A DNA stretch of 23,311 nucleotides from Clostridia bacterium (GTDB lineage: Bacteria > Bacillota > Clostridia > Oscillospirales > CAG-272), in assembly GCA_017629395.1 (NCBI GenBank), contig JAGBXH010000154.1, positions 1 through 23,311 of the forward strand, given 5' to 3'. The notes beneath the pieces were generated by a model. The model was not told where the DNA came from. It saw only the letters and a list, made by a program, of their open reading frames with translations, and ran no database searches. Each line of letters opens with the position of its first letter. Position 1 is the stretch's first letter. The translations under genes and the position numbers were made by a program. Of this stretch, positions 1 to 4,959 are shown in pieces.

Positions 1-171
1 CTTGATGCCTGCCGCCTCCAGCGCGCGCGGCCAAGGGCCGAGATGCGCCTTGATGGCAACCACCTCGCGCTCGGAAAAATCGTCACGCTTGGGGTAGCGT
101 GCGCCGCCAAGCGCGGTGTGCTTGCACACGAGCAGCTCGATGCAATCTTGTTTCGTCAGCTTTTCGGGCAT
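1..171 (-). CDS. Small protein resembling homing-endonuclease-associated (HNH-type) repeats, 3' end cut by window
   Basis: Fifty-seven codons are visible from an ATG at 171 reading leftwards; the 3' end lies outside the window. The start is supported by a perfect GGAGG ribosome binding site about 5 bases upstream. The visible residues begin MPEKLTKQDC and include the segment SEREVVAIKAHLGPWPRALE, whose Trp-Pro-x-Ala-Leu-x-x-Ala-Gly pattern resembles the short helical repeats that accompany homing endonucleases and other DNA-binding proteins (Pfam HNH_repeat type). That family assignment is from memory of the pattern. The gene lies downstream of a cobalamin riboswitch leader (promoter near 610-638, terminator 349-386), with a palindromic element between them, so it may be the first gene under B12 control. 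A link between this protein and B12 is not known to me. It could also be an unrelated small protein ahead of true B12 genes outside the window. Confidence 0.6.
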   Translation of the reverse strand, partial: MPEKLTKQDCIELLVCKHTALGGARYPKRDDFSEREVVAIKAHLGPWPRALEAAGIK

Positions 172-206
172 GGTGACCTCCTTTTCTCAACGTAATGCCC
201 CAACTC

Positions 207-311
207 TGTAGGGGAGGATATCATCCTCCCGCCGGGATTGGGTTTGCGGTATCGATACCCAAACGGATGCCTGATGTCATGACTGGCGGGAGGATGATAT
301 CCTCCCCTACA
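207..311. repeat. 105-bp element bounded by a perfect 27-bp inverted repeat
   Basis: Positions 207-233 and 285-311 are exact reverse complements (27 bp each, starting TGTAGGGGAGGATATCATCC and ending in CCTCCCCTACA). The 51-bp spacer contains a 12-bp palindrome, GGTATCGATACC, at 248-259. The element has no coding sequence. Its TGTAGGGG edges and internal self-complementarity resemble the mobile palindromic repeats scattered through Clostridia intergenic regions; the second block at 2021-2063 starts with a similar GTAGGGG. It sits between the riboswitch terminator and the start of the minus-strand gene, so any read-through transcript carries it as a long hairpin. Identity as a non-autonomous mobile element is inference. 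Confidence 0.7.
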
Positions 312-348
312 AACGTTTGGGGTTTACGTAAGAAAACCTCCCTTCCAA

Positions 349-386
349 ACAAAAAACGCTTTTCTACCCAAATGGGCAAAAAAGCG
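349..386 (-). terminator. Intrinsic terminator of the cobalamin riboswitch leader
   Basis: Read on the minus strand, CGCTTTTTTGCCCA (386-373) pairs with TGGGTAGAAAAGCG (370-357) with two mismatched or wobble positions, then a run of six T's (356-351). This is a standard rho-independent terminator. It lies about 110 bases downstream of the B12 aptamer, the place expected for a transcriptional expression platform. No alternative antiterminator pairing was worked out. Confidence 0.75.
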
Positions 387-489
387 CAGCGATCCTGTCC
401 GCACGTATGGGTACACTTCGGGCATACCTACCATTGGCGCGAACGTAAAACGGCTACACTTTTCATATCCAAAAGTAACTTCCTTAGCG

Positions 490-600
490 CGGATGGCGGG
501 TATTCCGACTGTAACGGTAATGATGGTTGCGACGGATTTGCACCGAACTTCCCCCTGATCCGGGAAACGCATCCCGGAGCCGAACCGCGAACGGTATTCA
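490..600 (-). promoter_or_regulatory. Cobalamin (B12) riboswitch aptamer
   Basis: On the minus strand the conserved cobalamin riboswitch blocks occur in the right order. First is a GC hairpin with 7-bp stems (578-559). Next comes GGGGGAAG (555-548), followed by GGTGCAAATCC (544-534). Last is the B12 box AGTCGGAATACCCGCC (510-495), which differs from the usual AGTCAGGATACCTGCC at three positions. The region between the last two blocks is short, suggesting a compact variant without a large peripheral stem. It is preceded by a near-consensus promoter and followed by an intrinsic terminator, so B12 binding probably ends transcription early. Exact ends and the kissing-loop partner were not determined. 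Confidence 0.85.
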
Positions 601-609
601 GTTGCATTC

Positions 610-638
610 ATTGTAGCATGGTCGCGCGTGTTTGTCAA
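610..638 (-). promoter_or_regulatory. Sigma-A promoter of the riboswitch leader
   Basis: On the minus strand a perfect -35 box TTGACA (638-633) is separated by 17 bases from TACAAT (615-610), one base off the -10 consensus. Transcription would start near 603, just ahead of the cobalamin aptamer. It is divergent from the promoter at 658-686. Confidence 0.8.
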
Positions 639-657
639 GAATTTTTTTGCAACCGTC

Positions 658-686
658 TTGCAAAACGCGCAAAAGTCATGTATAAT
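658..686 (+). promoter_or_regulatory. Sigma-A promoter of the aldo/keto reductase gene
   Basis: TTGCAA (658-663, four of six consensus bases), a 17-base spacer, and a perfect TATAAT (681-686). Transcription would begin near 693, about 20 bases before the ATG at 714. Only 19 bases separate its -35 box from that of the divergent riboswitch promoter. Confidence 0.7.
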
Positions 687-713
687 GAAAGAAAAAACCA
701 ATCGGAGGTTATT

Positions 714-1847
714 ATGGTTTACAAGAATTTGAACGGCGTTTCCCTTAGCGCACTGGGTATGGGGTGTATGCGCCTGCCGCAAAAGAGTGAGAACGGAGCG
801 GATATCGACGAGGTCGCTCTTGCTGAGATGGTCGAGCTTGCCATGAGCCGTGGCGTAAACTACTTTGACACCGCGTGGGTATATCATCAGGGGAAGAGCG
901 AGGAATTTATGGGCAGGGCACTTGCAAAATATCCTCGCGAAAGCTTTTATATCGCCACCAAGTTCCCGGGCTTCTCGCCCGATTTTTGGGGGAACGCACC
1001 CAAGATCTTTGCGGCGCAGCTGGAAAGATTGGGCATGGACTACATTGATTACTATCTGGTGCACAGCGTCACCGAGTCCAACATCGAGCAGTATCTTGAC
1101 ACCGAAAAGTACGGCGACGTGGAGTATCTGATCTCGGAAAAGAAGGCGGGCAGGATCAAGCACCTTGGCTTTTCCACCCACGGTACGCTGGCAACCATGA
1201 AGCGTTTTCTTGATAAGTACGCGTCCGAAATGGAATTCTGCCAGATCCAGCTCAATTATCTGGATTACAAGCTGCAGAACGCTAAGGAAAAGGTGGAGCT
1301 GATCCGCTCTTACGGTCTTGGCGTGTGGGTCATGGAGCCCGTGCGCGGCGGCAGACTTGCAAATCTTGAACCTGAATATATGGCAAAATTGGAGGCTTTG
1401 CGCCCCGGCGTCAGCGCACCCGAATGGGCGTTCAGATTTTTGCAGTCCATTCCCGAGGTGGTCGTAACGCTGTCGGGTATGTCCAATATGGAGCAGCTGG
1501 AGCAGAATATTACTACCTTTGACGACGAGAAGGCGCTGACCGAACAGGAGTGGGATGCCCTCTTGGAGATTGCGGACGATATGATCGCAAAGAAGACCTT
1601 GCCTTGCACGAACTGCCGTTATTGCACCCCTTATTGCGCACAGGAGTTAAATATTCCACAAATGATTAAGTTCTATAACGCGCAAATGTACCCCGAAAAC
1701 GCAGGAGAGGTCAGAGCGCAGGTGCGCGCGCTGCCCGATGAGCAAAAGCCCACGGCTTGCATTGCCTGCCGTGCCTGTGAGGACGTTTGCCCGCAGAATA
1801 TCAAAATCTCCGAGATGATGGCAGAGCTGGCAAAGCGCACTTGCTGA
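714..1847 (+). CDS. Aldo/keto reductase with C-terminal [4Fe-4S] ferredoxin-like domain
   Basis: A 377-aa cytoplasmic protein. The ATG at 714 is chosen because CGGAGGT lies 5 bases upstream and the promoter TATAAT is at 681; an open frame extending upstream to 195 runs through regulatory DNA and is not coding. Residues 1-295 form an aldo/keto reductase barrel with the usual catalytic set visible as Asp52, Tyr57 (FDTAWVYHQG), Lys83 (ATKFP) and His117 (YYLVHSV). Two cysteine motifs follow: C298-x2-C301-x2-C304-x3-C308 and C349-x2-C352-x2-C355-x3-C359-P, typical of two [4Fe-4S] clusters in a ferredoxin-like domain. Members of this fused family in anaerobes are generally uncharacterised oxidoreductases; the clusters suggest electron exchange with a ferredoxin-like partner as well as or instead of NAD(P)H. 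The substrate is unknown. A hairpin overlaps the stop codon. Confidence 0.9.
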   Translation: MVYKNLNGVSLSALGMGCMRLPQKSENGADIDEVALAEMVELAMSRGVNYFDTAWVYHQGKSEEFMGRALAKYPRESFYIATKFPGFSPDFWGNAPKIFAAQLERLGMDYIDYYLVHSVTESNIEQYLDTEKYGDVEYLISEKKAGRIKHLGFSTHGTLATMKRFLDKYASEMEFCQIQLNYLDYKLQNAKEKVELIRSYGLGVWVMEPVRGGRLANLEPEYMAKLEALRPGVSAPEWAFRFLQSIPEVVVTLSGMSNMEQLEQNITTFDDEKALTEQEWDALLEIADDMIAKKTLPCTNCRYCTPYCAQELNIPQMIKFYNAQMYPENAGEVRAQVRALPDEQKPTACIACRACEDVCPQNIKISEMMAELAKRTC

Positions 1848-2063
1848 TGCAAGCGCGCTTTGCGGTGAAATATTTCGCCGATGGTGAAATGTGAAATTCA
1901 CGCTGTGCGTGAGTGAAATTTTCGCTTCGCGAAAGTGAAATGTTCCGCTTGCGCGGAACGTTGCGGTAGAAATTTGCCTGCGGCAAATTTCAATTTTATT
2001 GTATTGATTTTTTCACTCCGTAGGGGCGATCAGTGATCGCCCGCGGGAGACCGCAGGTCTCCC
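1833..2063. repeat. Array of eight successive hairpins in the intergenic region
   Basis: Stems (arm/arm), in order: 1833-1844/1849-1860 spanning the stop codon at 1845 (one mismatch); 1864-1871/1872-1879; 1898-1903/1907-1912; 1920-1925/1929-1934; 1942-1948/1953-1959; 1969-1978/1982-1991; 2024-2032/2034-2042; 2045-2052/2056-2063. All but the first two are perfect. The heptamer GTGAAAT occurs five times as a spacer (1865, 1884, 1891, 1913, 1935). The last two stems, GGGCGATCA-type and GGGAGACC-type, form a second unit beginning GTAGGGG, like the edges of the element at 207-311. No U-tract follows the first stems, so this is not a simple terminator. It may act as an mRNA 3' end stabiliser or be a mobile palindromic repeat. 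Confidence 0.8.
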
Positions 2064-2118
2064 ATACGACATGGAAAACATTTTTGAGAACCATCCGATC
2101 TACCGAAAGGAGATTTTT

Positions 2119-4212
2119 ATGAGCGTCACGTTTGAAACCTTCAAAATTCGCGGTAACGTGCCCAACGGGCAAAATCCGCTGCCGCGCTTTCGCGAGCGCA
2201 AGCCCTCGCCCGCTCGTACCGACGGGGATTTCCCCGCGCATCTGTCAAAAACGCTGGGCTGCATGACCAAGGTGCTGCCGTATATGACGCAGGATCGGTA
2301 TGACCGCAGCAGAGAACTGCTGCATCTGCCCTCCTTTGTCTTGGAAAACGAGTATTTGCGTGCGCGTTTTCTGCCTTCCTTAGGCGGCAGGCTGCATTCC
2401 TTGTACGATAAACGTGCAAAAAAGGAGATTTTGTTTGCCAATCCGGTCATCCAGCCGGGTAATCTTGCCATTCGAAACGCGTGGCTTTCGGGCGGTATTG
2501 AGTGGAATATCGGTAACTTCGGGCACACGTACACCACCTGCGACAACGTGTATACCGCTGTGCTGAGCGACGGCGCGGGCAACGATTTTCTGCGTATTTA
2601 TGAGTTTGAACGCAACAAAAGCATCTTCTGGCAGGTGGATTTCCACTTGCCCAAGGGCGAAAAACGCCTGTATTCGCACGTCAAGCTGATCAATCCCTTT
2701 GATAAGGACACCACGACCTACTGGTGGAGCAATATTGCCGTGCGCGCCGAGAGCCGCGTGCGCATTCTGGCAAGCCACAAAAAGGTCATTTCCTTTGTGG
2801 ACGGTGCTTGCCGCTATGAAACGCTGCCGCATCTGGTGGCAATGGGCGGTATTGATGCCACCTATCCCGCAAATGCCGATCGCGCTTATGACTATTTCAT
2901 TCAATGCGAGGACGAAAACGCCTCTACGTGGGAGGCGGCTGCGTATGAGGACGGTTCGATCTTTTACGAACGCTCCACAGCTCCCTTATTATATAAGAAG
3001 CTTTTTGCATGGGGCGAGCACGGTGCCGGCAAGCATTGGCAGGAGTATTTGTCGGATGGCAAGGGAACCGGTTATTATGCCGAAATGCAGGCAGGTATCG
3101 CGCCCTCGCAGCTGCACGATAAGCTGATGCCCGCGGGAAGCGTGTATGAATGGACGCAATGCTACGGCAGCATGACGCTGGACGCAGACAAGATGCTGGA
3201 CGTTGACTACGACGGTGCGTGCGATTACGTTGGCGCAGCGATCGATGCCGAGATCAGCGCGGAAAATATCCAAAAAATCCATGAAAATATGTGTAAATTG
3301 GCACTTTTACCCGTAAATGAAGCGCAGATCGGGCACTTTGGCTCGGGATTTGGTGCGCTTGAGATCGCGAGAATGGCGATTGACGGAGACGGAACGCCGC
3401 CTGCGTCCATGTGCTTCCCGAGCTCGCGCATGGGTGACGCGGAGCGCATGTGGCTGGAGCTTTTGGAAAAGGGAAGCTTGCCTGTACAAGACCCGTCTGC
3501 GCTGCCGCAGTCTTACATGGTCAGCCCCAAATGGCTGGAAAGACTGCGCAAAGCCCCCGAAACCTGGAATAATCTTTTGCATCTGGGTGTGGCGGAGTAC
3601 GAATATCACACCACCGAGGTGCTTGTCAACGGCTCCTACGACCAAGAGCAGTGTGAAAATGCCGAAAAAGCGGCGCGCAAGGCTTGGCTTGCATCGGTTG
3701 CGTGCGTACCGAGCTGCTGGGCGTTGCGAAATCTTGCCGTGCTGGAGCGCGAGGTGGGGAACGATGCGGACGCGCAAGCATATTATGATAAGGCAGTCAC
3801 ACAAAGGGGCGCGTATGTCGACGTTGCCCTTGCAAGTGAGTATTTGCAGTATCTGATTGCGTGCGAAGCACACCAAAAAGCGTGGGATTTGTATCAAAAA
3901 ATGCCCGAAAACTGTCAAAATGATGACAGAATTTGCATTACGACGGCAAAAGCTGCGCTTCGCCTGCGCAAAATGGACTATCTGGAGGCGTTTTTTGCAA
4001 AAGAGCACCACGCTATTTCCGAGGGTGAAACCACATTGACGGATCTGTGGTTCGGCTTTTGCGCGTTGAAGCTCGCACGCGAGCGCGGGATGGCTGATCC
4101 GACGGCGGAGCAGCTTGCGCTGCTTGCCGATGAGGCGTGGGATCTTTGCCCGCCTGACGAGAAAATTGACTTCCGCATGTCGTTGGATAGGAAAAGAAAA
4201 TATAGGATCTGA
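2119..4212 (+). CDS. DUF5107 protein with C-terminal TPR-like repeats
   Basis: A 697-aa protein without signal peptide or membrane segment, so probably cytoplasmic. The start at 2119 is chosen for GAAAGGAGA 6-14 bases upstream; an in-frame ATG at 2071 lacks a ribosome binding site. Residues about 72-330 (from FVLENEYLRARFLPSLGGRL, through GGIEWNIGNFGHT) match the DUF5107 pattern as I know it, a beta-rich domain related to the galactose mutarotase-like sugar-binding fold. Residues about 530-640 show paired helices with alternating Ala/Leu/Tyr spacing (ALRNLAVLEREVGNDADAQ and following), consistent with tetratricopeptide repeats. Such proteins often lie with carbohydrate-use genes, but the reaction or ligand is not established. 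No clear promoter was found directly upstream; it may be read from the reductase promoter through the hairpin array. The DUF5107 call rests on sequence pattern only. Confidence 0.8.
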   Translation: MSVTFETFKIRGNVPNGQNPLPRFRERKPSPARTDGDFPAHLSKTLGCMTKVLPYMTQDRYDRSRELLHLPSFVLENEYLRARFLPSLGGRLHSLYDKRAKKEILFANPVIQPGNLAIRNAWLSGGIEWNIGNFGHTYTTCDNVYTAVLSDGAGNDFLRIYEFERNKSIFWQVDFHLPKGEKRLYSHVKLINPFDKDTTTYWWSNIAVRAESRVRILASHKKVISFVDGACRYETLPHLVAMGGIDATYPANADRAYDYFIQCEDENASTWEAAAYEDGSIFYERSTAPLLYKKLFAWGEHGAGKHWQEYLSDGKGTGYYAEMQAGIAPSQLHDKLMPAGSVYEWTQCYGSMTLDADKMLDVDYDGACDYVGAAIDAEISAENIQKIHENMCKLALLPVNEAQIGHFGSGFGALEIARMAIDGDGTPPASMCFPSSRMGDAERMWLELLEKGSLPVQDPSALPQSYMVSPKWLERLRKAPETWNNLLHLGVAEYEYHTTEVLVNGSYDQEQCENAEKAARKAWLASVACVPSCWALRNLAVLEREVGNDADAQAYYDKAVTQRGAYVDVALASEYLQYLIACEAHQKAWDLYQKMPENCQNDDRICITTAKAALRLRKMDYLEAFFAKEHHAISEGETTLTDLWFGFCALKLARERGMADPTAEQLALLADEAWDLCPPDEKIDFRMSLDRKRKYRI

Positions 4213-4793
4213 TGTGTCGCACGACACGATTGTGCATCCTGCACAATACAGAATGCAAGTGAAAATACAGCACATACTGTCTCAAATGAGCGGTTTGTGC
4301 TGTAATTTTGCATAAATCGTGAATAAAAATACAAATATACCGTATATACGGAATATTGATGCGAAATGGCTTATGAAACTTCTCCAAAGATCGGTTGCAT
4401 TTGCTCCGCTTGCCAAAATGCGGTGCGCATAGATGCGCGGCGGCGTGCGCAAGGTACAAGATAGGCTGCGTTTGGCACAGGGCTGACACAAGGGATAGAG
4501 ACGCTGTAATTCCGTAAAGACCTATTATATAATAAAATGTAGAGATTTGTTCGAAAGAAACGGCGCGGAAGACCGTTTTCCCGGCACTTTTGAGATCAGA
4601 GCACGCTGCCTTGCCGCTTGGCTGTGCGGCGTGCCCGAGCCGCTGCCAAAGCGTGCGGGTTTTTGCAAGTTTTGGTGCGCGCGGTTTCATTTGCGAAAAC
4701 GCGTCGCTGTCTGCATGTGCTTCCAAAGTGGCGAAAAATGCGAAAAAATTGAAAAAAACAGTGAATAATTTTCATTTTTCCGTCATAAAGTAG
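4213..4793. other. Non-coding stretch between DUF5107 gene and transporter promoter
   Basis: About 580 bases with no credible gene: the short open frames here lack ribosome binding sites and sensible protein composition. Immediately after the stop codon are two perfect hairpins, GTGTC/GACAC (4214-4227) and ATTGTGCA/TGCACAAT (4229-4247), in the same palindrome-rich style as the array at 1833-2063. A further imperfect stem follows at 4266-4304. The rest holds only small, unconvincing inverted repeats and a TATAAT-like motif near 4527 without a matching -35 box. Confidence 0.6.
4266..4309 (+). terminator. Possible weak terminator after the DUF5107 gene
   Basis: TACAGCACATAC (4266-4277) pairs with GTTTGTGCTGTA (4293-4304) with one mismatch, followed by a short T run (4306-4309). 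The loop is 15 bases and the T run is only four, so termination would be inefficient. Confidence 0.4.
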
Positions 4794-4822
4794 TTGACAA
4801 ATGAAATTTTATATGATAAAAT
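4794..4822 (+). promoter_or_regulatory. Sigma-A promoter of the substrate-binding protein gene
   Basis: Perfect -35 TTGACA (4794-4799), 17-base AT-rich spacer, -10 TAAAAT (4817-4822). Transcription would start near 4829, giving an untranslated leader of about 130 bases before the ATG at 4960. I found no riboswitch motif in that leader. Confidence 0.8.
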
Positions 4823-4959
4823 AGTCACGTTCATATCATTGCGCAGTGTTTCTGTTGCGTGGGAGGCGCTTTTTTGAGGGAATCTCGTCTGCCTTGCACC
4901 GGGGGTGCTGTCGTGTAATGAAACAATAAAAACAAAATTCATAAATGGAGGACATATTT

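Noticed and set aside
195..713. N-terminal extension of the aldo/keto reductase frame to 195
   Set aside because: It runs through an inverted repeat, a riboswitch and two promoters, has no ribosome binding site at its start, and its residues are unlike protein; the ATG at 714 has a good ribosome binding site.
324..1181. Long minus-strand open frame opposite the aldo/keto reductase
   Set aside because: It mirrors the real reductase gene, has no ribosome binding site, and continues through the riboswitch and terminator.
1864..1990. CRISPR-like array from the recurring GTGAAAT heptamer
   Set aside because: Repeats are only 7 bases, spacers are palindromic and of uneven length (0-22 bases), and no cas genes are present.
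4547..4793. Short open frames of 67-73 aa in the spacer before the transporter promoter
   Set aside because: Two overlapping frames, Cys/Ala-rich and without ribosome binding sites, in a non-coding stretch.
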